Positions 16,449 through 24,969 are shown, counted from the first letter of the stretch. The stretch is 39,361 bases of DNA from Clostridia bacterium (GCA_017545905.1 JAFWXL010000022.1:1-39361), one strand, 5' to 3'. Translations and numbers: made by a program. Notes: generated by a model from the letters alone, not told the origin.

Positions 16449-19157
16449 TCACATATTGGCCAGATCAGCAATGCGGGCATTGAGCTTGACGAGCTTGTCC
16501 TTGGAAACCTCCAGCTTCGCCTTCTCCTGCTCCACCAGCTGTGCGGGTGCCTTGGCCAGGAAGCCCTGGTTATTCAGCTTGCCCTCGGCGCGCTGGATAT
16601 CGCGCTCGATGCTGTCGCGCTCCTTGGTCAGGCGCGCGATCTCCTTGTCGATATCCACCAGATCACCCAGCGGGATGAACAGTTCGGCCGCCTCAGAAAC
16701 GGCGGAGACGGTCTTGCCCTGCGCAGCCTCATCGGCGCCCAGCAGCTGCATTTCGCTCACCCATGCCAGACGCTTGAGGTACTCCTCCGCGCCCTCCATG
16801 GCGTGCTCCCAGCCGGCCTTCGGGCGCACCATCAGATGCGCACGCTTGCCGACGGCCACGTTCATCTCCGCGCGCAGGTTGCGCACAGCGCGGATGACGT
16901 CCATCACGCCCTCCATCTCGCGGGCAGCCTCGGCGAAATCATACGCATCGACCGCCACCGGCCAATCGGAGAGCATGATGGTGCCCTCGGTCGCCGGCAC
17001 GTGACGGAACACGCTGTCGGTGATAAACGGCATGAACGGATGAAGCATCTTGAGCAGCGCAATGAGCACATAGCGCAGCACAGCGCAGGTCGCCTTGCGG
17101 GCGGCCTCGTCCTCGCCGTTCATGGTCACCTTCGCCAGCTCGATATACCAGTCGCAGAACTCGGTCCACGCGAAATCATAGATCTTCTGCGCGGCCATGC
17201 CCAGATCGTAGTTCTCGAAGTGATCGGTCACCACGCGGATGGTATCGTTCAGGCGGGAGAGAATCCACTTGTCGGCAGCGGAGAATTCCTTGCCGTCCAT
17301 GTACTCGGCAGTTTCGCCGAGGTTCATGAGCACGAAGCGGCTCGCATTCCAGATCTTATTGGCAAAGTTGCGCGCAGCCTCGACCTTATCGGTGGAGAAG
17401 CGCATGTCGTTGCCCGGGGAGACGCCCATGGACAGGCTGAAGCGCAGCGCGTCCGCGCCATACTGATCGATGACCTCCAGCGGATCGACGCCGTTGCCCA
17501 GAGACTTGCTCATCTTGCGGCCCAGCGCATCGCGCACCAGACCGTGGATCAGCACGGTATGGAACGGAGTCTCCTCCATATCCGCAATGCCCATGGTGAT
17601 CATGCGGCTGACCCAGAAGGTGATGATGTCATAGCCGGTGACCAGCACGTCGGTCGGATAGAAGTACTTGAGATCCTCGGTGTTATCCGGCCAGCCGAGC
17701 GTGGAGAACGGCCACAGCGCGGAGGAGAACCAGGTATCCAGCACGTCCTCGTCCTGACGGATATTCTTGGAGCCGCACTTGGCGCAGCAGCACGGATCCT
17801 CACGCAGAACCATCATCTCGCCGCAGTCATCGCAATACCACACCGGGATGCGGTGGCCCCACCAGAGCTGACGGGAGATGCACCAGTCGCGGATGTTCTC
17901 CATCCAGTTCATGTAGTTCTTGGTGAAGCGCTCCGGCACAAACTTCGTCTTGCCGGAGGTGACCGCCTCGATCGCCGGGATGGTCACGGGCTTCATATCG
18001 ATGAACCACTGCTTGGAAACCATCGGCTCGATGGCAGTCTTGGAGTGGCGATAGCACACGCCGACCTCATGCTTGAGCGGCTCCACTTCCTTGAGCAGGC
18101 CCAGCGCCTGAAGATCCGCAACGATCACCTTGCGGGCCTCGTCGGTGGTCATGCCGGCGTACTTGCCGCAGTCGAGGACTTCCGCCTCGTTCTTGCTGCC
18201 CGCGCCGGAAGCCATCAGCTCGTCATAGGCAGCCTTGTCCGCAGCGCCGGTCATATGGCCGTCATAGGTGAACACGCGCACCAGCGGCAGGTCATGGCGC
18301 TGGCCAACCTCGTAGTCGTTCGGGTCGTGCGCCGGGGTGATCTTCACGACGCCGGTGCCCTTCTCCATGTCCGCATGCTCGTCGCAGACGATCGGGATCT
18401 CCTTGTTGATCAGCGGCAGCACGACATGGCAGCCATGCAGATGCGCATAGCGCGGGTCGTCCGGATTGATCGCCACGGCGGTATCGCCGAGCATGGTTTC
18501 CGGACGGGTGGTCGCCAGCTCCAGGAATTCGCCCGTCTCCTTGACCGGATAGAGCAGATGCCAGAAGTTGCCGTCCATCTCCTTGTGCTCGACCTCAGCG
18601 TCAGAGATGGCGCTCTGGCACATCGGGCACCAGTTGACCAGGCGGTTGCCGCGGTAGATCAGGCCCTTCTCATACAGGCGGCAGAAGTGCTCTCGCACGG
18701 CCTTGGAGCAGCCCTCGTCCATGGTGAAGCGCTCGCGGCTCCAATCGCAGGAGACGCCCATGCGGCGCTGCTGATGGACGATGCGTCCGCCGTATTCCTT
18801 CTTCCACTGCCAGGCGCGCTCCAGGAACTTTTCGCGGCCAAGACTCTTCTTCGTCAGGCCTTCCTTCGCCATCGCCTCCACGATCTTGACCTCGGTAGAA
18901 ATTGCAGCATGGTCGGTACCCGGCAGCCAGAGGGTCGGATCGCCCTTCATGCGGTGATAGCGGATGAGCGCATCCTGCTGGGTGCAGTCCATCGCATGGC
19001 CCATGTGCAGCTGGCCGGTGATATTGGGCGGCGGCATGACGATAGTGAAGGGCTTCTTGCCCTCCACACGCTTGGCAACAAACGCGCCGGATTCTTCCCA
19101 CTCCTTGTAGAGGTCGCCCTCGATGGATTGCGGGTTATAGACCTTTTCCATTTCCAT
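16449..19157 (-). CDS. valS: Valyl-tRNA synthetase
   Basis: A 902-residue class I aminoacyl-tRNA synthetase that charges tRNA-Val. The ATP-binding signatures are HMGH (51-54) and KMSKS (about 546-550). Between them lies the editing (CP1) domain with TTRPETMLGDTAVAINP; a four-Cys knuckle (CCCAKCGSKN, with CDDCGEM) precedes the second half of the catalytic core; the C-terminus is the tRNA-binding coiled coil (DLVDIDKEIARLTKERDSIE). The ATG at 19157 is chosen, eight bases after AAAGGGAG; the frame also allows a TTG two codons earlier. Expression is controlled by the T-box about 420 bases upstream. Confidence 0.97.
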   Translation of the reverse strand: MEMEKVYNPQSIEGDLYKEWEESGAFVAKRVEGKKPFTIVMPPPNITGQLHMGHAMDCTQQDALIRYHRMKGDPTLWLPGTDHAAISTEVKIVEAMAKEGLTKKSLGREKFLERAWQWKKEYGGRIVHQQRRMGVSCDWSRERFTMDEGCSKAVREHFCRLYEKGLIYRGNRLVNWCPMCQSAISDAEVEHKEMDGNFWHLLYPVKETGEFLELATTRPETMLGDTAVAINPDDPRYAHLHGCHVVLPLINKEIPIVCDEHADMEKGTGVVKITPAHDPNDYEVGQRHDLPLVRVFTYDGHMTGAADKAAYDELMASGAGSKNEAEVLDCGKYAGMTTDEARKVIVADLQALGLLKEVEPLKHEVGVCYRHSKTAIEPMVSKQWFIDMKPVTIPAIEAVTSGKTKFVPERFTKNYMNWMENIRDWCISRQLWWGHRIPVWYCDDCGEMMVLREDPCCCAKCGSKNIRQDEDVLDTWFSSALWPFSTLGWPDNTEDLKYFYPTDVLVTGYDIITFWVSRMITMGIADMEETPFHTVLIHGLVRDALGRKMSKSLGNGVDPLEVIDQYGADALRFSLSMGVSPGNDMRFSTDKVEAARNFANKIWNASRFVLMNLGETAEYMDGKEFSAADKWILSRLNDTIRVVTDHFENYDLGMAAQKIYDFAWTEFCDWYIELAKVTMNGEDEAARKATCAVLRYVLIALLKMLHPFMPFITDSVFRHVPATEGTIMLSDWPVAVDAYDFAEAAREMEGVMDVIRAVRNLRAEMNVAVGKRAHLMVRPKAGWEHAMEGAEEYLKRLAWVSEMQLLGADEAAQGKTVSAVSEAAELFIPLGDLVDIDKEIARLTKERDSIERDIQRAEGKLNNQGFLAKAPAQLVEQEKAKLEVSKDKLVKLNARIADLANM

Positions 19158-19237
19158 AATCAAAACTCCCTTTCTGATGATCAGAAGATATTTTGCTCGA
19201 TTTCAATACTCAATCAATCTGCAGCAGCATACAGAAT

Positions 19238-19302
19238 ACGTTAGGCTGCCGCCCAAACCTGCCTGGGGATTTCATCCCCAAACCCCTTCTTCGCTTCGCG
19301 CA
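19238..19302. repeat. Dispersed repeat unit R3
   Basis: One complete unit in plus orientation: ACGTTAGGCTGCCGCC, AAACCTGCC, palindrome TGGGGATTTCATCCCCA, then CCCCTTCTTCGCTTCGCGC. It lies between the 55-residue protein gene and valS, so it is transcribed (antisense to its own orientation) as part of the T-box-controlled mRNA. Confidence 0.85.
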
Positions 19303-19327
19303 TATGGATCATTCTGTGCAAATTGCA

Positions 19328-19495
19328 TCAGGCAATAAAAACCAAAATTGCACCGGCGAAGGCCAGAAACGTACCCAGCATACGCATGGGCTGCACGTTC
19401 TTTTTGTTTTTGCATACGCCGTCTGCAAAGAAGCCCAGGAACGCGCCGACCACAAGCAGCGTGATGCCGGGCATCATCTCAGCGCCGAAATTCAT
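19328..19495 (-). CDS. 55-residue membrane protein in the valS T-box operon
   Basis: A short protein I do not recognise. It has two hydrophobic helices (about 9-23, ITLLVVGAFLGFFAD, and 39-54, MLGTFLAFAGAILVFI) separated by a basic loop (CKNKKNVQPMR), so both ends probably face the same side of the membrane. The start is the ATG at 19495, supported by CGGAGG nine bases before. It lies between the T-box terminator (80 bases upstream) and valS (170 bases downstream) and has no promoter of its own, so its synthesis should rise when tRNA-Val is uncharged. It could also be an unrelated passenger. Confidence 0.7.
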   Translation of the reverse strand: MNFGAEMMPGITLLVVGAFLGFFADGVCKNKKNVQPMRMLGTFLAFAGAILVFIA

Positions 19496-19575
19496 TTTTC
19501 TACCTCCGAACCACTTCACCAATATCAAGCAGCTCCGTGCTTGCAGCACGCTTCTTTCGCGGCTCCCCAACAGAT

Positions 19576-19838
19576 AAAAAACAAGCGCTCCGTCCCAAAG
19601 GACGCAAGAGCGCTTGCGTGGTACCACCTTCATTCGCACGGCATGCCATCCCCGGCAGCCATGCCTCTGTGCGCTGTATCGGGCGCGCCCGTGCAGGCTG
19701 ACGGGCAAAGCCCTTTCACCCGCCCCCTCCGAAGCGACATTCTGCGCATATCCTTCCCGGGCGGCCTTACAGCCTATGGGCAGCCCTCTCTGATGGTGAT
19801 TGGCGCGTACTCCTCTTCTTCAACGGGGAGAACATATT
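19576..19838 (-). promoter_or_regulatory. Valine T-box leader
   Basis: A tRNA-sensing leader of about 260 nt. It has the AGGAGTACG motif near its 5' end and AGAGAGG with a GGCTGTAAGGCC stretch in Stem I. The specifier region reads GAAT-GTC-GCTTCGGAG, with GTC (19738-19736) as a valine codon. The conserved T-box AAGGTGGTACCACG (19630-19617) can pair with the uncharged tRNA 3' end. Directly after it comes the terminator: stem 19582-19590 with 19608-19616 plus an inner CGTCC/GGACG, then TTTTTT (19581-19576). Uncharged tRNA-Val should favour the antiterminator and allow transcription of the 55-residue protein gene and valS. Confidence 0.93.
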
Positions 19839-19844
19839 AAAGAG

Positions 19845-19873
19845 ATTATAGCGTGGTTTTTCTTTATTGTCAA
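19845..19873 (-). promoter_or_regulatory. Consensus sigma-A promoter of the valS T-box operon
   Basis: On the minus strand TTGACA (19873-19868) and TATAAT (19850-19845), 17 bp apart, match the consensus at all twelve positions. The -35 begins only seven bases after the stop codon of the preceding gene. Confidence 0.92.
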
Positions 19874-19880
19874 TGCCGAA

Positions 19881-21242
19881 TTATGCAGCCAGCGCAAAGC
19901 TGGAAAGCACGTTCATGCCTGCAGCAACAATCAGCACCGCAATGGCAGCAGCCAGCGGCCAATGCCGCGAGCCATCCTTTGTGCAATCCTTCACGCAAAG
20001 CAGGCTGCACAGCATCATCGCCCCGTACAGCGGCAGCATCGTGCGCTCGCCGCTTTCCACCACCGTCGGGCTGAAGGAAAGCGCCATACGCGCAGCAAAT
20101 CCCATCGCATAGGCAAACACCGCGCAAAGCGCCATAGGTCTGTGTCCGATGGACAGGTAGAGTGCCAGCGCCATCAGCCCCAGCACACACACCGACGCGA
20201 ACACCATAACCATATATACCGGGATTCCAATATGGTCCGGACCAAGCAGAAGCGTATAACTGCGCATGGCAACAAAGGGATAATTGCCGCCCGCAAGCCC
20301 GCTTAACGCCGCCGTGAAATACGCCAGATACGCGCGCAGCACGAAAGCTGCAGCAGCCATAGCAATCAGATATGCCGCAGCACCGCGCCTGCGCGCAATG
20401 ATTGTCGCAATTGCCAGCGCGCCGCAGACCAGAAGCACCGGGCAATAGGTATAAAACAGAAGCGCCGTCGTGCTGGTCAGGCCGATGGAAAGCTTATCGA
20501 TCAGCGAGAACTGCGCATAGTCGCGCAGATTGACCAGCGCGATCGATTCGCCTGCACGCACTGCATTGCCCGGACAAGTCAGATGCAGAATCAATTGGAC
20601 AACGGCAATCGCAAAGATCAGCAGATGCACCGCGCAGATACGCCTGTTTCTGAGCACAAGATATCCGCCCAACACAAGATAACTGCCCATCAGCACGGCG
20701 CTGATCTGCTCCTGATTCGCACCAAAGACAGCGCATATTATCGCAGCGGCGGCCATCAGGCAGGGCGTTTTTCTTTTCCACAGGCCGTCTGCCAGCGGGA
20801 TCAGCGCAACAGCAGCGGCCGTAAGCGGCCAGTAATAATTCAGGCTGGTCGCCATCCAGCCCGTGCTGCGCACGATGGCAAACGGGATCGTCGTCACCAG
20901 CAGCGCAGACAGCGCAAGCATGCCCGGGCGCTTTTCGCTGCCAGCAAGGCGGCAGACCGCCCATGCCATGAGCACCATCACCGCGCTGTCCAGCACACGG
21001 AACGCCCAAATCGAATGCGTGATCAAACAGAGCGCCGCCTCAACCAGCAGACGGCTGGACCATGTTTCCCATCGGTTCGCCAGCCATGCCGGAATGCTCT
21101 CTCCCTGTTCCAGCACAGCGAAAAATACCCAATCGTCCAGCAGCAGATTATCCACATTCATGTGCATCACCATCTGTACGCCAAAGAGCGCAAACAGCAC
21201 AGCTGCACAGAGGATATATGTTCTGTTTCTCTTATTCGACAT
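19881..21242 (-). CDS. Polytopic membrane protein, probable surface-glycan function
   Basis: A 453-residue protein with about eleven membrane segments, resembling DUF6056-like and lipid-linked-sugar glycosyltransferase (GT-C style) proteins. A short first loop carries DNLLLDDWVFF, where paired acidic residues are typical of GT-C active sites, followed by WETWSSRLLVEA. The family link is tentative. It is the last gene of a three-gene operon with a Core-2/I-branching-type transferase and a single-pass protein; its ATG (21242) overlaps the previous stop by 11 bases. No terminator follows before the valS promoter and T-box. Confidence 0.7.
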   Translation of the reverse strand: MSNKRNRTYILCAAVLFALFGVQMVMHMNVDNLLLDDWVFFAVLEQGESIPAWLANRWETWSSRLLVEAALCLITHSIWAFRVLDSAVMVLMAWAVCRLAGSEKRPGMLALSALLVTTIPFAIVRSTGWMATSLNYYWPLTAAAVALIPLADGLWKRKTPCLMAAAAIICAVFGANQEQISAVLMGSYLVLGGYLVLRNRRICAVHLLIFAIAVVQLILHLTCPGNAVRAGESIALVNLRDYAQFSLIDKLSIGLTSTTALLFYTYCPVLLVCGALAIATIIARRRGAAAYLIAMAAAAFVLRAYLAYFTAALSGLAGGNYPFVAMRSYTLLLGPDHIGIPVYMVMVFASVCVLGLMALALYLSIGHRPMALCAVFAYAMGFAARMALSFSPTVVESGERTMLPLYGAMMLCSLLCVKDCTKDGSRHWPLAAAIAVLIVAAGMNVLSSFALAA

Positions 21243-21867
21243 GCGTCTTCTCGCTTTCCGCCAGATTCTCACGGTCCAGCATCAGCCTGCCTTCAACAAG
21301 TCCGAGCGTCATCCCAGTGTAAATCATACGTTTTTCTCCGTCCGTTTCATCCACCAGTACCACTTGATACAGCGCCTCATCCTGAAGCAGGCGCTCCTGT
21401 ATCGCAGCGGCAGCAAAGCCGCAGTGATCATCATAACCGTTATTTCCAGCATACTGAAAACGACGAACCATCTGTGTATTGAGCAGAATCACCTTATCCT
21501 CTTTGAGCAGACCCACGCGCACACGAATCTCCCCGACCTGTTGATCAATGCGCAGCAGCGTGCCCTCAATATGCAAAATGCCCCGATCCGTCCATGGATC
21601 AGCCAGATGCAGTCCGAAATTCTTCTCTCCATCCCGATAGAGCATATACGTACGCTCCTGGGCATGATCTGCAGCGCTAAGCACCAGCTGACCGCCTGTG
21701 TTTTCCACTTGTCTGTATTCAGCAGAATCCGCCACGCCGCGCAGTGAAACCGCATTGACGCCGTGTATCACACATACGCCGGCCGCCAGCAGCAATACTG
21801 CCAGCAGCCCCAGCAGAACGACGCACCATCTCAGCGGTGCATATGTATATGAAGTCTTTTCTTTCAT
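21232..21867 (-). CDS. Single-pass membrane protein of unknown function
   Basis: About 211 residues: a short cytoplasmic N-terminus (KEKTSYTYAPLRW), one membrane helix (about 16-36) and an extracytoplasmic domain that looks beta-rich (GGQLVLSAADHAQER, ILHIEGTLLRI, VILLNTQMV). I do not recognise the family. The ATG at 21867 overlaps the transferase stop as TGATG, suggesting coupled translation; a GTG at 21879 with GGAG five bases before is an alternative start. Its position between two glycan-type genes suggests a role in the same surface polymer, but this is context only. Confidence 0.75.
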   Translation of the reverse strand: MKEKTSYTYAPLRWCVVLLGLLAVLLLAAGVCVIHGVNAVSLRGVADSAEYRQVENTGGQLVLSAADHAQERTYMLYRDGEKNFGLHLADPWTDRGILHIEGTLLRIDQQVGEIRVRVGLLKEDKVILLNTQMVRRFQYAGNNGYDDHCGFAAAAIQERLLQDEALYQVVLVDETDGEKRMIYTGMTLGLVEGRLMLDRENLAESEKTHVE

Positions 21868-22712
21868 CAGCCCAGCCACCGTCTCTCCAGTATTTCATAC
21901 AGCCCGGTATCGGTATTGACCTTTCGGCAGAACACACATCCGCTTTGATCAATCGCCGCCAGATCGTCCGCATCAAGCAGCGCGGGCATACCGCGCTGCG
22001 GCTGATCCCATACAGAAAAGCGCAGCTCGCAACCGGTAATCTTTTCTTCCCACGCCGTGCCGGCAAAAGCATTCTGGAAGTAGAATTCCTCAGGTATATA
22101 TGTGTATCTGAGTTTTCTGAGCATACGCATATTCTGGCGCGCATTCACCGCATGCTGTGCCGCAGCACGCGGCATAGACATCCAGACAAGCCCCTTTCGC
22201 GCAATCGGCAGTCTGCGGCGGATATGGAGCATATCCTGCCATCGGTCAATGCGTCCCACCCAGTTCTGCGTGCTTTCGCTCATATCCCGATAGTTAAGTA
22301 AATGCATAAAGTGGAAATGCTCGTAGCGATGCGCAAGTTCAGGGTAGTCTGCCGTTGCCAGGCTCTGCATATGCACCCGTTCATCGCCCTCAAAGAAGCG
22401 CTCGAAATCGTTCGCGCTTACACACGGAAAATCCTGTGCAGAAATCAGATGCAGATGCGTCACGCGCGCATCTTCAAGCGCCATCCGGCACAGATCCAGC
22501 AGCGCATGCAGGTGATAAATGCTTCCCCAGTTGATCTTGTATCGGCAAATTGCATGCACGTTTTCCAATGCATCCAGCTGCGCAATCTGCTGCGCAGTGA
22601 TGCTGCTCTTGGCATCTATATGGATGAAGCACAGAGTTCTCTGGCGCAGCGCCTCCACCATTCGCCTGAGCGGTTCATATGCCTGATATGCCGTTATAAT
22701 CATCGCATGCAT
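21867..22712 (-). CDS. Core-2/I-branching-type glycosyltransferase
   Basis: A 281-residue protein resembling the Core-2/I-branching beta-1,6-N-acetylglucosaminyltransferase family (GT14, PF02485), which transfers a sugar from a nucleotide donor. Family-like segments are FIHIDAKSSITAQQIAQL, the HLHLISAQDFP strand-loop, the WVGR region and the TYIPEEFYFQN motif with a Glu pair, the usual catalytic area. No membrane segment is seen, so it acts in the cytoplasm. The ATG at 22712 follows GGGAGGG. First gene of a tightly overlapping three-gene module; acceptor and sugar unknown. No convincing promoter lies directly before it, so readthrough from hslU is possible. Confidence 0.85.
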   Translation of the reverse strand: MHAMIITAYQAYEPLRRMVEALRQRTLCFIHIDAKSSITAQQIAQLDALENVHAICRYKINWGSIYHLHALLDLCRMALEDARVTHLHLISAQDFPCVSANDFERFFEGDERVHMQSLATADYPELAHRYEHFHFMHLLNYRDMSESTQNWVGRIDRWQDMLHIRRRLPIARKGLVWMSMPRAAAQHAVNARQNMRMLRKLRYTYIPEEFYFQNAFAGTAWEEKITGCELRFSVWDQPQRGMPALLDADDLAAIDQSGCVFCRKVNTDTGLYEILERRWLG

Positions 22713-22816
22713 CGTTTTCCCTCCCGGTCCGCAGCCAGGCAGCACGTATTTCTCCCCCTTGTATTCTCACGTCTCTCACAAAGGAAAACAAGAAACTTCT
22801 TTTGCTGCACCAATAT

Positions 22817-24172
22817 TTACAGAATATACCGCTTCATGTCCATCATTTTCGCGTCGCCGCCCAGATGCTGGCGGACATACTCGCCGTTGACCACCACATC
22901 CACGTCCGGCATATCGCCGCCGGCATGGAAGGAGATTTCCTCAAGCATCGTCTCAAAGAGCGTATGCAGGCGGCGCGCGCCGATGTCTTCCTTGGTTTCG
23001 TTGGCGCGCTGCGCAGCTTCGGCCAGCGCATCCAGCGCAGATTCCTCAAAGTGCAGATGCACATGATCGACGGAAAGCAGCGCCTCATACTGGCGGGTGA
23101 GCGCATTGTCGGTCTGGCTCAGGATCTTCTTGAAATCGTCTTTTGTCAGCGGCTTCAGGTTCACGCGCACCGGAAAACGGCCCTGCAGTTCAGGGATCAG
23201 ATCGGTCACCTTGGCCACATGGAACGCGCCCGCGGCGATGAAAAGCATGTAATCCGTCTTCACCACACCATACTTGGTATTCACCGTGCTGCCCTCGACA
23301 ATGGGCAGAATATCGCGCTGCACGCCCTCACGACTGACATCCGGGCCGTTGTGCGAGCGTCCGGCAACCTTATCGATCTCATCGATGAAGACGATACCGT
23401 CCTGCTCAGCCCGGCGCAGCGCCTCTTCGGTGACAGCGTCCATGTCGATGAGCTTGCCCTCCTCTTCGGAAACCAGCAGACGGCGGGCGTCGGCAACCTT
23501 CATGCGGCGCATCTTGGTCTTCTTTGGTATCATATCGCCCATCATCGAGCCGATATTCACACTCGCACCGTTGATCTCCACATCCTTGGGCGTATCTTCC
23601 ACCTCGACCTCGATCTCCATCTCCTCCAGCTCGCCGCGGCGCAGCTGTTCGCGCAGCTCATCAGCGCGCGTGGCAAGGCGCTGGCGCTCGCTCTCAGGCA
23701 GATCGGGCGCCTTGGGCTTATTGCCCAGCAGCACGTCGATGGGATTGACCGGCTTGCGGTTCGGATGCAGGATGATATCGATGATGCGCTCCTCAGCAAG
23801 CACAGTCGCGCGGGTCTTGACCTTTTTGCTGGCCTTTTCCTTGCAGATGCGTACGCTCGCCTCGACGAGATCACGGATAATAGACTCGACATCGCGGCCC
23901 ACATAGCCGACTTCGGTAAACTTCGTCGCCTCCACCTTGACAAAGGGCGCGTCGACCAGCTTGGCCAAACGGCGGGCGATCTCTGTCTTGCCCACGCCTG
24001 TCGGGCCGACCATCAGGATATTCTTGGGGACGATTTCGTCGCGGATCTCCTGCGGCAGCTGCGCTCTGCGATAGCGATTGCGCAGCGCGACGGCAACTGC
24101 GCGCTTGGCCTCGTCCTGGCCGATGATGTATCGATCGAGCTCGCGCACGATCTGCTTGGGCGTCAATTCCAT
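22817..24172 (-). CDS. hslU: HslUV protease ATPase subunit
   Basis: A 451-residue AAA+ unfoldase that feeds proteins into the HslV peptidase. Walker A is GPTGVGKT (56-63), Walker B IVFIDEIDK, and the pore loop lies in KFTEVGYVGRDVES. The I-domain (about 105-240) is the variable insertion of the family, here with Glu/Lys-rich stretches. The C-terminus ends DMKRYIL, the tail that inserts into HslV. AGAGGGA precedes the ATG. Unusually, hslV lies 188 bases upstream with repeat unit R4 in between. Confidence 0.97.
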   Translation of the reverse strand: MELTPKQIVRELDRYIIGQDEAKRAVAVALRNRYRRAQLPQEIRDEIVPKNILMVGPTGVGKTEIARRLAKLVDAPFVKVEATKFTEVGYVGRDVESIIRDLVEASVRICKEKASKKVKTRATVLAEERIIDIILHPNRKPVNPIDVLLGNKPKAPDLPESERQRLATRADELREQLRRGELEEMEIEVEVEDTPKDVEINGASVNIGSMMGDMIPKKTKMRRMKVADARRLLVSEEEGKLIDMDAVTEEALRRAEQDGIVFIDEIDKVAGRSHNGPDVSREGVQRDILPIVEGSTVNTKYGVVKTDYMLFIAAGAFHVAKVTDLIPELQGRFPVRVNLKPLTKDDFKKILSQTDNALTRQYEALLSVDHVHLHFEESALDALAEAAQRANETKEDIGARRLHTLFETMLEEISFHAGGDMPDVDVVVNGEYVRQHLGGDAKMMDMKRYIL

Positions 24173-24199
24173 TTTTATCCCTCTAATTCTCTTATATAA

Positions 24200-24358
24200 T
24201 GCGCGAAGCGAAGAAGGGAGTCTGAGGGTTCGGATTCTCCGAACTGGGGCAGGAGTGAATGACAGCCCGGTGGGCTGTCAGAGCTGCCCTGACCGACGAG
24301 TGTCGAGCGAGGAGAAGAAGGTCCCTCAGGCAGGGCCTGGGGCGGCAGCCCCAGCGTC
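24200..24358. repeat. Dispersed repeat unit R4 with 94-nt insert
   Basis: A minus-orientation unit between hslV and hslU. It has ACGCTGGGGCTGCCGCC, CCCTGCC, and the end CCCTTCTTCGCTTCGCGC, but the central palindrome arms CTGAGGG/CCCTCAG (24323-24329 and 24222-24228) are held apart by 94 nt (24229-24322) instead of about 5. The insert contains its own hairpins: GACAGCCC/GGGCTGTC and TTCGGAGAATCCGAA. Confidence 0.85.
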
Positions 24359-24360
24359 CC

Positions 24361-24894
24361 TTACGCTTCCTCTACGATCACATTGTGATTGGTGAATATG
24401 CAGATATCCGCCGCGATATGCAGCGCCTTTTCGGCGATCTCCTTCGCAGACAGATCGGTATTCTGCTTGAGCGCACGCGCAGCCGCCATCGCATAGTTGC
24501 CGCCGGAGCCGACCGCCGCAATACCGTCATCAGGCGTGATCACCTCGCCCGTACCGGAGATGATCATCATCGTCTCGCCGCAGGCAGCAATGAGCATCGC
24601 CTCCAGCTTGCGCATCGCCTTGTCCGCGCGCCAGTCCTGCGCCAGCTCCACCGCCGCGCGCTCCAGATTGCCGCTGTATTGCTCCAGCTTCGCTTCAAAG
24701 CGGTCGCACAGCGCAAACGCATCCGCCACGCTGCCAGCAAAGCCCGTAACCACCTTGCCGCCGTAAATGCGGCGCACCTTGCGCGCCGTAGACTTGAAGA
24801 TCGTCTTCTCACCCATCGTCACCTGACCGTCGCCGGCCACCGCAATCTTTCCGTCTTTCAAAACAGCACAAATGGTTGTACCCTTCAGCTGCAT
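24361..24894 (-). CDS. hslV: HslUV protease peptidase subunit
   Basis: A 177-residue proteasome-beta-like threonine peptidase. The expected mature N-terminus is the Thr of [20 protein letters not shown], after a short MQLKG propeptide; conserved landmarks are [18 protein letters not shown], the [13 protein letters not shown] region and AIGSGGNYA-like [10 protein letters not shown]. The ATG at 24894 is chosen because GGAGGA lies seven bases before; five codons upstream another start is possible but has no site. Its own promoter lies in the gap after trmFO, so hslV can be expressed apart from trmFO. Confidence 0.96.
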   Translation of the reverse strand: MQLKGTTICAVLKDGKIAVAGDGQVTMGEKTIFKSTARKVRRIYGGKVVTGFAGSVADAFALCDRFEAKLEQYSGNLERAAVELAQDWRADKAMRKLEAMLIAACGETMMIISGTGEVITPDDGIAAVGSGGNYAMAAARALKQNTDLSAKEIAEKALHIAADICIFTNHNVIVEEA

Positions 24895-24914
24895 ATTCTT
24901 TTCCTCCATATCAA

Positions 24915-24957
24915 GAATGACAGCATGATTATATCACACCGTCATTCCTTTGTTCAA
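24915..24957 (-). promoter_or_regulatory. hslV promoter with inverted-repeat operator
   Basis: On the minus strand TTGAAC (24957-24952) and TATAAT (24933-24928) are 18 bp apart, with an extended -10 (TGA before TATAAT). A perfect 7-bp inverted repeat, GAATGAC/GTCATTC (24915-24921 and 24941-24947), is centred on the -10 box. It is not the CIRCE or the CtsR heptad sequence; a heat-shock or other repressor site is an inference. Confidence 0.7.
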
Positions 24958-24969
24958 TTTAATCTTCCG

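Noticed and set aside
15303-19244. Plus-strand open frame of 1313 codons
   Set aside because: It is antisense to valS and the glucosyltransferase-like gene, has a His/Arg/Gln-rich low-complexity translation and no ribosome binding site; a by-product of high GC content.
24229-24322. tRNA-like gene in the R4 insert
   Set aside because: A GGTTCGGA stretch resembles a T-loop, but no acceptor stem or anticodon arm can be formed around it.
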